DNA of 64,000 bases, taken from the NCBI RefSeq assembly GCF_000003815.2, contig NC_049985.1:1910543-1974542 (forward strand), read 5' to 3'. This document shows, one piece after another, positions 37,271-47,479 of the stretch (within the stretch, counting starts at the first letter, position 1; each line of letters opens with the position of its first letter). Below the pieces are notes generated by a model. The model did no database searches. It was given only the letters and a program-made list of their open reading frames with translations, and was not told where the DNA came from. Position numbers and translations under genes: made by a program. Origin of the DNA: Branchiostoma floridae (taxonomy: Eukaryota; Chordata; Leptocardii; Amphioxiformes; Branchiostomatidae).

Positions 37271-37993
37271 TAACTCTCACACGACCAACAATCCTTCATG
37301 TAATAAGAGTAAAACTATAGCATCTCGTCTGACTCCAGCCATAAAGATCTTACGTACTTTGAAATCACCAGCATGGTTTTATGTCTCACAGGGTTAACTG
37401 TTATCACGGAAATCATTGCATTACGCATTATCTCCCAGGTGCTCCGCGGGAGGGGGGCAGAACCAATCTTATTGCCAACAAGTTTTATCACAACTCACGA
37501 GGCCGCCTCCGGCCCCCCACTGACCGATTCCGTCTCCTTCTAACAGCCTTACGAGGCGCCTGGTGACGCAAGCACTCTCCTTAAGTGTACGCTTCCTTGC
37601 ATCAAGATTGGGGATGTAGTTCCTCTATGTCAAAGGGCCGGGAAGAATCAATTTGTTTTATAACAGCCTTTCAGGCTGCTAGTTCGTGGCGCTGCCCTTT
37701 CTCAATAATATCACTTAAGTTCCCTACACATGGATTCCTTTCGGTAGCATTAATAAGAAGATATGCTTGATAGCTTTTTGAGTAAAGCAACAGGAGACAG
37801 TCAAAAGAAATCTATCACGGACTCAGTGGGAAAAGGAACTTTATGGTTTTAAAAAAATCCTTTCAACTAAACAGAAAACACAGATCGTTTCCTGATTACT
37901 TTCAATTTACTTTCCTGTCTTCAGTTGCGAGTATGTGTGTGTGTGTGTTTTTGTGTGTGTGTGTGACTGTGTCTATGCCAGTGTTTCTGACAG
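37271..37993. other. No feature seen
   Basis: Unique, moderately GC-rich sequence (37430-37570) without supported features. Confidence 0.4.
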
Positions 37994-37994
37994 C

Positions 37995-38046
<52 letters not shown>

Positions 38047-38150
38047 GTGTACATGTATGTAAACACGATAACTTGATAATGCCTGGATGGATTTGGTATG
38101 TGGGTACCTCAAAATTATCAGATTTTGGCCCCCCTAGTGGCTTGTTATAT
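37994..38150 (+). repeat. (GTGTAT)n and attached dispersed repeat
   Basis: About ten GTGTAT units (37996-38053), then CCTGGATGGATTTGGTATGT and CCCCCTAGTGGCTTGTTA, shared with 59821-60010. Confidence 0.85.
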
Positions 38151-38628
38151 ATTAATGTTTCACTGCTCCCTGCTCACAAGTCCCCCTTAAAAAACACTGA
38201 CTGTGTAGCTGGTTTTAGTATTAAGCAGAAACTAGATGGACACACCTTGAAGATTGTGGATCTCAGATGAAACATTTAGTGAAAGACATGAATATTCATG
38301 AAAAACAGGCTTTCGCAGAACCTGGATTAACGATTCGTTTTTCTGCGAATACCAGTGCACGCAGTACTTCCTGCCCTACTCAACATTCCATTTAGAAGTT
38401 CTGTTCTTGAATTATGGATGTGTTTGGCTGTCATCCGATTTAAATTTGTTTCCATCCCTCTCATTGTTTAGGATCCAATATAATAATTGTTGATTTTACT
38501 TGTGAAATTGTAAAATATGTCATTTTAAGCTTATGAAAACACATTTTCATCAATCTATGTGCTGAAGCTCAGATTTTGGAACAGAAAGGGTGAATTTTTT
38601 GTTGTTCCAGGACGGAGGGACGGGTCCT

Positions 38629-38822
38629 AAAGCCCCCTTTACAAATCAAGAATTTAGCTCGGCCGAGTTGTCAGCGATCTCTAAATTACGAGGAGGTATG
38701 ACCCTGATGCCGACAAAAAAACTCTGCCATTTGCTTGTAGGCATCAGGTTCATGCCTCCTCATAATTAAGAGCTCACTGACAACTTGGCCGAGCTAATTT
38801 CTTGATTTGTAAAGGGGGCTTT
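38629..38822. mobile_element. MITE with ~45-bp terminal inverted repeats
   Basis: Left AAAGCCCCCTTTACAAATCA..TTAGCTCGGCCGAGTTGTCA is mirrored at the right (TGACAACTTGGCCGAGCTAA..TGATTTGTAAAGGGGGCTTT). The centre repeats GAGGAGGTATGAC / CATGCCTCCTC. No transposase. Confidence 0.9.
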
Positions 38823-38943
38823 AAGACAGCCCTGGTTTGGTTTTTCCAAGGGAAAGCAGGAGGCAAGTATGACGATGTTACCATCTACTATAAACCATCT
38901 CTGCCATCACTGTCAGGTGGAAGTTGCACCATCCAGAAGTCAG

Positions 38944-39197
38944 TAGGGCCTACGAAAAAAAATGTTATGTTTCCTGTTTTCTGACCTACCCTAGAAAGAC
39001 CTGCCGTACCTAGCCTTTTTTGGGGGGTGGGCAGTGGAGTCACAGTTTCCAGTTTTTATTCAGCCTGCTTTCTATTGAAGTAAAAACACTGCTTGAATGT
39101 CCTATCTGATGACGAAAAAAGAAGGACAATACCTACCTACCGAATAATTTTTTCAGGACTGAAACAGGAAACATAACATTTCTTTTCCCTAGGCCTA
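38944..39197. mobile_element. MITE with ~40-bp terminal inverted repeats (AAACATAACAT)
   Basis: Left TAGGGCCTACG..ATGTTATGTTTCCTGTTTTC and right GAAACAGGAAACATAACATT..CTAGGCCTA. Flanked by direct copies of AAGTTGCACCATCCAGAAGT (38921 and 39203). Related to 5611-6057. Confidence 0.85.
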
Positions 39198-39202
39198 AGT
39201 GA

Positions 39203-40420
39203 AAGTTGCACCATCCAGAAGTCTGTAAGTGGATCGGTCGTGGAAACATTTCCCCTGACAACATAAGCGCAGGAAACTGGTCTAAAGCACGTCATCACAT
39301 CGTAAAGATATCCCTCCCGGACACAGATTTCAATTTCAAGTCCTCAAACGACTGGGAGAGAGCAGAAAATGAAGTATTTGTAGCCTGTCTTGTTCAGTTT
39401 GTGAATGTTTGGACACATAAGCACGGGAAACTGCAGAAAAGCGTACTTATATCGTAACACCATTCCTCCTCGACACAGCTTTCAAGTCCTCAAACTGCTG
39501 GGAGTGTGCAGAAAGTGAAATATTTGTTCAGTTTGTGAATGTTTGAGCACGGGAAACTGCAGAAAAGCATATTTATATCGTAATACCATCCCTCCTCGAC
39601 ACAGTTTTGAAGTCCTCAAACTACCGAAAGAGCGCAGAAAGAGAAATATTTGTTGCCTGTCTCGTTGAGCTTGTGATGTCCGAGCTGCAGTAAAGCCTAT
39701 CTATATTGTAATGCCATCCCTCTCGGACACAGCTGTACAGTCCTTCCTGACTGATATATTTTGCTTCTGCTACCCACGAAATCTATAATCAAAATGGTTA
39801 ACTGATCACTGTATTCGAACTATGAAAGTACTATGAAAGTACATGATACTGCATTACAGCATGTTATATCATAACTCACTGTCTCTCAGACACAGAGAGA
39901 CAGTGAGTCCTCAAACAACCAGAGAAATTGAAATATTTGCAGCCAAAGATCCAGTTTTGTTGAGACTATGAATGTTTGAAAACATCAGCACCAGAAACTG
40001 CAGATAAGCATATTGCTACATTGTAACCATTAGACCAATTCCCTCTCGGACAGAGCTTTGAAGACCTGAAGCGACCAGAGAAACTGAAATATTGAAGCCA
40101 GTCTTGTTCGGCTTGAGCCTTTTCTAACAGTTAAGCACGTGGATTTGTAGAAAAATGAATCGTTAAATCGTTACGCCATTCCTCCAAGGCACAGCTTTCA
40201 AGTCCTGACAGTTTCAAATGGTCAGCGGTGAACAAAAAGCAAAAAAATTATGGCCTGAGGTTCAGGCTTATTCAACAACAAACCAAAGCATCTGCTGTAA
40301 TACAAATTATCATATATCATAACACCGTCCCTCAGGTCACAGCTTTGAAGTGCAGACTATATCAAATGGGCAGCGGTGTATAAAAAGGACAATATTTGTA
40401 GCCTAAGTTTCTGCCTTTGC
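39203..40420. repeat. ~125-165-bp degenerate tandem array, ~8 copies
   Basis: GACACAGCTTTCAAGTCCTC and variants recur about every 125-165 bp, with AAACTGCAGAAAAGC, TATATCGTAACACCAT and GAAATATTTG. Short frames across it are repeat artefacts. Confidence 0.9.
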
Positions 40421-40544
40421 ACTTTGGCAGCCATAAGCCGGAAAAGACTGTTAGCCTGTTGTAAAAGTAAAGGTAAATGTAGTCCCATAGCCTTTTCGAA
40501 GGCCGTCAGGGCAGTGTGTTGTTATCAACTGTGTCTATGTAGGG

Positions 40545-41605
40545 CATGGTATTGGAAGATGAAACCCATCCCTCTCCTTCCACTGCCTTTTACATGTACC
40601 TTCCCAACTGAAGCCAGGTACCCATTTTTACACCTGGGTGGAGTGAGGAAAGTCATGTTGAGTGCTTTTCTAAAGAGCAAAAGATTGAATTTTAACCAAG
40701 AACCTCTAGCTTCTGTGCCAAACATCTTGCTGTTATGCCACAATAACCAACAAAACCTGTCGATCTCATCTGAAACATTTACTGTTGATCTCATTTAAAA
40801 ACCTTCAGCACAAACTGGATCAATTTTGTGCTACTTTTTCTACAGCAAAGCTAGCGCCACAACCAGAGTCATTGAACCATAAACTGCCAACACATATTAC
40901 AGTCAGCTGTCATTATCAATAGACAAAACATATTAATCACTGCCCATAAAAACATCTGTCTAGTACAGATAATGGAACTGCACAACTACTCAAAACAACC
41001 TGTCCTTGGTTCTGAAATTGGACTGTTCAATCACAGAGGAATGCAAGGAGGCAGGTTATCATCAGTAACTCACCAGGGCTAGAAATACCCACTTGCCCAC
41101 TTGCAAATGCAACCTGGGCATGGTACTGGGAGGCAAAACTTATTACTCTCCTTCCACCACCTTTTACCTCCCCAACTGAAGCCAGGTACCCATTTTTACA
41201 CCTGGATGGAGTGAGGAAAGTCGTGTTGTGTGCTTTTCTTAAGAACAAAAGATTGGAATTTAACCCAGGACCTCTGACTTCTGTACCAAACATCCTGTTG
41301 CACCACAACCCCACAAAGCCTGTCGATCTCATCCAAAACATTTACTGTTGATCTCATTTCATAAAACTTCAGCACAAACTGGATCAATTTTGTGCTACTT
41401 TTTCTACAGCAAAGCTAGTACCACAGCCAGAGTCATTGAACCATAAACTGCCAACATATATCAAAGTCAGCTGTCATTATCAATAGACAGAACATATTAA
41501 TCCTTGCCCATAACAACATCTGTCTAGTGCTGATACGGAACTGCACAACTATCCAAAACAACCTGGCCTTGGTGCTGAAATTGGACTGATCAATCAAAGA
41601 GGAGA
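40545..41605. repeat. Two-copy ~500-bp direct duplication
   Basis: 40545-41045 and 41114-41605 share AACTGAAGCCAGGTACCCAT, TGGAGTGAGGAAAGTC, CTGTCGATCTCATC, CAGCACAAACTGGATCAATT and ACATATTAATC in order, offset ~570 bp, ~90% identical. A hAT-like end (CAGGGCTAGAAATACC) sits at the junction near 41073. Confidence 0.95.
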
Positions 41606-42317
41606 GGTTATCATGTTCCTTCTCCTAACATCACAATTCAACGTGTTGGATTCAATGTCTTTTCCTGAGACAGAGGAAGACAAATGATACCACCTTTTGT
41701 ATAATGTGTCAGGCAGTCAGTCATAGTCATATTACAGCACCATTAGGGTTATACCCACCTTTTGTATAACGTGTGGGTTCACATTATAAAATGGGATCCT
41801 TTGTCGTCCACTGTCTCAGAAAAGCACGTCGAACCCAACAAGAGGTGGCCTTTAGACTAGATTAGACACATTCTATATTGTTCTACATAATTTGTTTGCC
41901 CAATCTATTTACCTGTAATTAGCCCTCAGGTAAGAATTTGTAATTAACTTACTAGATTTATGGTTATCAGTACCTGACAGACAGTCCTAAGCAAGTAAGA
42001 TCTGTCTTACAATTGTCTACATCTCATGTACGTATCGATTCATACTGTAAAGCCATTAAATACTGTGATCAGGCCTAAAGGGAGTACTTTACAGCATTTA
42101 ATTTGATATGATTTATTTGGTTGTATAGAGAGAAATACATTCTCTGTATTTTAATTCTAACAGTGGAAAAACATAGCTAAATTAAATCCTAGCGATCAAA
42201 TATTTGAAATTATGAATTCTAGTAATAACCAGAGGCAGTGAAATTCATGTATTCATGTTACTGTTAACAAATCAGTAACTATTTAGGGTTCAATACTGTA
42301 CTTGTTGGACTACAGGC
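41606..42317. other. No feature seen
   Basis: AT-rich unique sequence. Confidence 0.4.
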
Positions 42318-42435
42318 CCTAACAAAAGATAGTGGATGCTGTCTGAAACGTCTGACAGTTAACAACATGTGTCCATTTTTTTCAGTATCTTGTATCACAT
42401 ATCTCATTACATGAATGTCTAACCTTTATTGAGGT
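42318..42435 (+). ncRNA. Hammerhead-like repeat, copy d (decayed)
   Basis: CTAACAA + stem II (AGATAG / CTGTCT, loop TGGATG) + GAAACGTC + TGAC. The CUGANGA box is damaged. The family tail (ATGAATGTCTAACCTTTATT) follows at ~42411. Confidence 0.55.
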
Positions 42436-43044
42436 GAGCTGAAAGATCGCACGTCCGTCCCACGGCTATTATAAATCGCCCAATATCCATGTACAGTCAA
42501 AACAGAAATATCAATATGCCAGCACGTCTGTCTCATATTACATAACAAATGATGGGACAATACATCAGTTTGGTAACGGTGTGACAGTAAGTACTAATAA
42601 GATTGTTCTGTGACTGTTAAAGTTACATTGTCCATGGATGATTAGGAATTCCGAAGGTTGAAATACTTCGGGAACAATCTCGCAATTCAACTGGCACCAG
42701 AAATAATAGCTTTAACTCAAGCCAGAGCGCAATTTGGACAGGCCAGTGCACATTGCAATGGGACGATAATAACAAGACAGATTTCCCTCCAGAAAGTAAG
42801 CTGTGCGGTGCAAGGCTTGTTACAGGTTTCACTAAGCCAGTACAAGCGCTACATGGAAATTAATGGCTGCTTCGTGCCCATTAGTTTCCTTCCCGCTGCC
42901 GTGCCTTTAATCGAAGCACGTCACGACGGTTACCATGGTGATGACTTCAAAGGAAAGTCTCTTCATTCGTTAGCCCGAGAAGCCAGATTGTCCTTAGATT
43001 CCGGGTCAGATTTTGCCTCATTGGAACAAACTAATGTGTGCAAG
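42436..43044. other. No gene supported
   Basis: A plus-strand open frame from 42658 to 43230 starts at TTG, shows no domain and runs into a local duplication. Confidence 0.4.
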
Positions 43045-43490
43045 CCATGCATACAGGGAATGTCCCTGGAGCTCAACTGGTCTAGTCTCCACCCATTTGT
43101 AAGAAGAGACATAAAATGGAGGTGCCATTTTTCAAGAAATGCCTCAAGCCCATTAAATGGGGAATGCTACAGCAAAACTTCCAGTAAAAATATAGTAACC
43201 CTACTACTGAAACAGCAGGGAGCTTGCTAACCTATATCATACGTGCTACTACAAGGTGAACAATAACAACATTTGCATATAGGGGATGTCCCTGTAGCTC
43301 ACCTGGTACCCGTCCACCCATTTGTATGGAGACACATAAAATGGAGGTCCAGTGTTTAAAGAGATGCCTCAAGCCCATTAAATGTGGAAGTGTTAGCAAC
43401 ACTTTCTGTAAACATGCCACTGAAAAGGCAAGAAATCTTGCGTACCTATACATTTGTATGTGCCACTAGACACTACAAGGTAAACAAAAC
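43045..43490. repeat. Two-copy ~225-bp duplication
   Basis: TGTCCCTGGAGCTCA / TGTCCCTGTAGCTCA, CACCCATTTGTA, AGATGCCTCAAGCCCATTAA and CACTACAAGGT recur in order. Confidence 0.9.
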
Positions 43491-44600
43491 TTCAATACAT
43501 GTTGAAGATACAGCCTAAAGATAATTGCATCACTAAAAATAAAATCATGTCCATGAAAGAGAAGGAAAAGAAAAGTGGATACGAAAGTGCTTTTAATTGT
43601 TGTAACTGACAAGGAACGTACATACAACTGTAGCCAATTTGCCACGTATGCTTCTTTCTTCACAAGTAGGTGTCATACTTTTTGGAGCAGGCAACAAAAG
43701 TATAATGATTAAAACTGACATTAGTCCTACATAAATTAATCTTGTATCTTTGGCTGGAGAGAAGACATTCTTTATAATATAATATAATCTCAGGCTTGAA
43801 CTCACAAGAAAGAACATTCTAGTATTCTGTTCTATAATTCTTGTTTAAAAAAACCTTTGCTAGTAGCTAAGCAAAATGACTCAAAATCCTTTCACATTTA
43901 GACATAAAGAAATACTATACATATCAGTATCATTTTCAGTGACAGTCTTTTCATTTGCAGTCTGAAGTGACACATTGTTCGTGTCTGAATGTAACATATT
44001 GAACTGACCAAAATATTTGATCCATTCACCTTTTTTAACTTCACTGAAGGATTATCATACTTCTATCGTTCTTCAGCACTTTGAAGAACAAGGTAAAAAT
44101 GCCAAGAAACTTTTTTCAACTTTGTGAAAATGCAGTCACAATACAAAGTGACTGCAGCCAGTATTCACTGCAGCGCTGCAGACAGTCATCCACAGTTATA
44201 GCTGGGGATTGGAAAATATGTCATGATCATTCTTGCTGTCTGATCTTCACATACCAGCAATATTCCAACTGCCCTTGTTCATTAGGTCTTGTTTGCCATG
44301 TATCAGGCCTAGCCAATTTAATCAGTTGGCTCTCGTGTTCAAAAAATATTTTCAATTGGAGAAACATGATTAAAACAAAGCTTGAGGACCAGGTTTATGC
44401 CCTAAAGCTTCGAGCAGTCATATTTTTATGGAGTGAATACAGTCATATTCAACTTGTCCTTGCTGCCCTCTACTTTGTAATGTCTGCTTGGTCTATTTTA
44501 CCTGACGAAGGCTGAGAACCAAACAAATAAATTGGTATACAACGGTATCTGTGGCCACATAAGTCATTGTTGTACTTTTGGGTGTTGTGTCCCCCCTCCC
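43491..44600. other. Region downstream of the channel gene stop
   Basis: Expected 3' UTR and beyond for the minus-strand channel gene. No AATAAA signal in minus orientation stood out between 44000 and 44600. An antisense open frame at 44081-44515 starts at TTG and has no recognised motif. Confidence 0.4.
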
Positions 44601-45968
44601 TCAAGCTTCGTCATCAGTCATATCGTCCTGGAATGAAACCCTCCTTTTCATTGACTTCGGAGTCAACCCCCCCTCGCTTTTCCTCCTACTCCCGTTTCCA
44701 TCAGGCACAGCCAGCATCCCCTCCCCCCTCGAACCACTCCCTGCAGCATTTTCCGACCCAACGCTTGCCCCTTCTACGCTTTGCAGCGTTGACATTTCGA
44801 TCTCTTCTACGCCAGACTCTACTTTCCCCTGCCTGACTGTTCTGGTGTCGTCCTGCCGAACCGACACAGTCTCATCCCTCCCTACCCTCCTTCGACGACC
44901 CTTACTGTCAATGCTGGCCGAGCTGCCAACTATATCTAGGTCAGAGGTCACCAGTTCTTCTCCCTCGCAAGTCAGTCTGGGCACATTGTTCGTTGCATGG
45001 TCGTACTTTCGGAGGATTCCTTGCTCCGAGTTTGGTTTCGCGACGGCGAGCTCGCTGCCATACTGACGTAAGTGGTCCCTGCTAGAATCGCGCAAGCCCC
45101 TCTGTTCGTCCGCGTCTGATAACCGATGATCGCTTCGAGCCGCTTTCAGGATCCCCTGGTGTTCGGTTAACCCGAGCATCTGCAAATCGTAGCTCCCTTT
45201 CCGAGCGGTCTGGGGAAACCCCGGCGCTAACCCGCCTCTGCTTCCTCTCCTCGACAGCCCTCCCTCTTCCCTGTCTACGCTGCTTGGCCTCTGGTCTCTG
45301 CTAATTCTCCTTCCCGCGAGAGGGCTGCTGCTTAAGTCAGTCAGCTCTATGTGAACGAGATCTGTGTGAAACTCCACTTTGCTCCCCTTGACCCCCCCTC
45401 CCATGTCGAAGCTTGGCTTCTTCAAGAGACCCTCTGCCCGACCTCGCCTGACCCCGGTTCCGTCGTTATACGGACCCCATCTCACCCCGCTACCTTCGCT
45501 TCCGAGCCTTCGTAACTTGAGTTCCTCACGGCTCCCCTTCTTGGAGACCTCGTTGCTCTCCTCATTACTGTCCTTCCTACTGGAAGGGTTGGAGCTACGT
45601 GACTGGCTGCTGCGGTGGGAAAAGATACTGCTTCGACGCGACGCGTTGCTGCTCCGGCGCGAGGCAGTACTACTCCTCCTGGACATTATCCCATCCATGC
45701 TGAACACGGTTAGGAAGCTCATGGCACGGCTGCGGATCGGGCTGTCGTCGCAGTTGAGCCAGCTGCGCGTCCCCACGCTGTCCGCACGGCTCGTTCTCCG
45801 CGAGCCCTCCTCGTCGGTGCTCCACTTCCGCGACGCCATGGAGTCACGGCTGCTCTTCCGCGAGAGTAAACTCCAGATGGAGCTCCGTCGGCGCTTCTTG
45901 TCCCGGACGAAGACCTTCCCTAGACAGGCCATCATGTGGTCGTACTGAAGCTGGAAGTTGTCAGGTAC
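44601..45968 (-). CDS. Shal/Kv4-like K+ channel subunit, exon 2 (cytoplasmic C-tail)
   Basis: Codons 432-886 and TGA stop. The acceptor is TTGCCTTAG|GTACC on the minus strand, phase 0, joining ...RLDDMQ to VPDNFQLQYDHMMACLG. The tail is 455 residues, much longer than the usual Kv4 tail (roughly 200-250). It is rich in Ser, Arg and Gly and looks disordered. Basophilic kinase-type sites abound: KRRRSS at ~456-461, an SRRSSxx heptad tract at ~527-567, and RRKS and RRVS near the end. The last residues are acidic (DDMTDDEA). Codons differ between the heptads, so selection on the peptide is likely. I saw no recognisable dipeptidyl-peptidase or KChIP-binding signature. Exon identity is secure; tail function is unknown. 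Confidence 0.9.
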   Translation of the reverse strand, partial: VPDNFQLQYDHMMACLGKVFVRDKKRRRSSIWSLLSRKSSRDSMASRKWSTDEEGSRRTSRADSVGTRSWLNCDDSPIRSRAMSFLTVFSMDGIMSRRSSTASRRSSNASRRSSIFSHRSSQSRSSNPSSRKDSNEESNEVSKKGSREELKLRRLGSEGSGVRWGPYNDGTGVRRGRAEGLLKKPSFDMGGGVKGSKVEFHTDLVHIELTDLSSSPLAGRRISRDQRPSSVDREEGGLSRRGSRGGLAPGFPQTARKGSYDLQMLGLTEHQGILKAARSDHRLSDADEQRGLRDSSRDHLRQYGSELAVAKPNSEQGILRKYDHATNNVPRLTCEGEELVTSDLDIVGSSASIDSKGRRRRVGRDETVSVRQDDTRTVRQGKVESGVEEIEMSTLQSVEGASVGSENAAGSGSRGEGMLAVPDGNGSRRKSEGGLTPKSMKRRVSFQDDMTDDEA

Positions 45969-47479
45969 CTAAGGCAAGAGGAGAAAATGCTGAGACCGAA
46001 CAAACCACAAATTTGGGGTTGGTTTCATTAAAATCTCTATTAGTGATACATCACTGTTCTTTATTGAGCCCATGAATAAATGAAACTTGAAAATATTCCA
46101 TCCAGTATAAACTACCTTTTGCCACACCAGAAAAGAAACCATTAGAATTACAAATTTTACTGTCATCGACACAGGAACAAGGCATTCTAAAATCAGTTCT
46201 TCCCTAGAATTATTGCAGATGACTTTAAGTGATTTTAAGAAATTTCCTCAATCATTCATGAGAAATATTTTCTGAAGACATCTGTACAATCTTTATACCA
46301 ATCGTCTACTGTGGAACTTTGGTAGGATAACTGACAATAGGCAGTGATGTCACAGAAAGGACTCCCGTTAGCTAGCAAGGCTAGGAGTCCTTTCTGCAAT
46401 GTCACTACCTGTTGCTGAAAGATGGAGCAAAATTCATTTCACTGTCATAATGGTATGAGCTTTTCACTACACAGCTTCAAACATTAGTCTTGGAGCTTGA
46501 CATGCAGGGTTTACATGTGCAGGTGTGACACAATGTGCGGTATTGTATAGTCATCATCACATGTATGACTACCAGATTTCCAAACCACATCAATTTCATT
46601 TGCTGGTTCTTAGATTTTTTTAAAATAACAGTCTGATGGCTGTACCTTGCTGGGCAAACTTTCAAGCAGTGAATATACATATGCATGTAGTAAGATGTAA
46701 GCTTTCTATCTAGCCTTCTGCTTTCATCTTGAACTTTTGCTATTTTACTTAAAAATGTCCAAGAACCTAAGAATTAATTGGTGAGGCCTTAGGAAAAAGG
46801 CATGTGTAATATACAGCTCACACACAGAATAGGGTCATTCAAACTTATAACACAAAGAAATAATTCGAGTTTCCAGGTGAATTGTGGCCTTCCTTGAGTT
46901 ATTGATTAAACATATGAATCTGAACAATTTACCTGTCAAAACCGGAGAGCTTTCATGCTGACAGAATTTTCAGAGTAACAATTTTTGTCACCCATCCACA
47001 AATGTGGTGACATTCAATGAAGTTTCATTCAATATGACAAAGTTTTATTTTGCCCAAGGGCCAATTTTAACAGTTACAGTAACAAACAAAATATGCAGAC
47101 AGTGCAAGATAACAATGGTGACTAGGAACAATTCTTGTAGGAACTGCTAAGGAATACAATCTAAGCTTTTGGGGTTTCACTCCATTTTTGGAAGCTGTGG
47201 AACTAGAATACAGAGTGTCACTTTTTCCTGCAATGGGTGGGTTTTGTGAAATTAACAAATTCAAATAACAGGTCATCTGTCACGCTGATAGAAAGAGATT
47301 TTAGAAGAACACTTTTTGTCACTCGTCCACAAATGTGATGACAATCAATAAACAAATGATAGAAACACATTTTAGCATATCATTATAACAATAACAATAA
47401 TTATCAACAGTTTTTGTCCTCCATCCAGCAAAATGACATTCAGCAAACAAAAGAAACAAACAAACAAACAAACAGTTAC
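45969..47479 (-). other. Intron of the Shal-like channel gene
   Basis: A 1,511-bp GT-AG intron between two phase-0 exons. It holds an imperfect hairpin at 46335-46416 and two direct copies of a ~45-bp motif containing TTTTTGTCAC and CCACAAATGTG, about 330 bp apart (46960-47010 and 47285-47345). No further exon was seen. Confidence 0.85.
46335..46416. repeat. Imperfect hairpin in the channel intron
   Basis: Left arm CAGTGATGTCACAGAAAGG then ACTCC; right arm GGAGT then CCTTTCTGCAATGTCACTAC, loop ~16 nt. The left arm and its upstream text (CATTCATGAGAAA) recur at 7738-7825, so this is probably a foldback repeat family. Confidence 0.75.

Noticed and set aside
39206-39457. 83-residue plus-strand frame
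   Set aside because: Falls inside the degenerate array at 39.2-40.4 kb; sister units do not keep the frame.
42658-43230. 190-residue plus-strand frame
   Set aside because: Starts at TTG, second half lies in a local duplication, no recognisable domain.
44081-44515. 144-residue plus-strand frame
   Set aside because: Starts at TTG, antisense to the probable channel 3' UTR, no motif.
44500-44540. CTGACGAAGGC motif resembling a hammerhead box
   Set aside because: No GAAAC box or stem II follows at a suitable distance.
45379-45948. 189-residue plus-strand frame
   Set aside because: Antisense of the Arg/Ser-rich C-tail exon.
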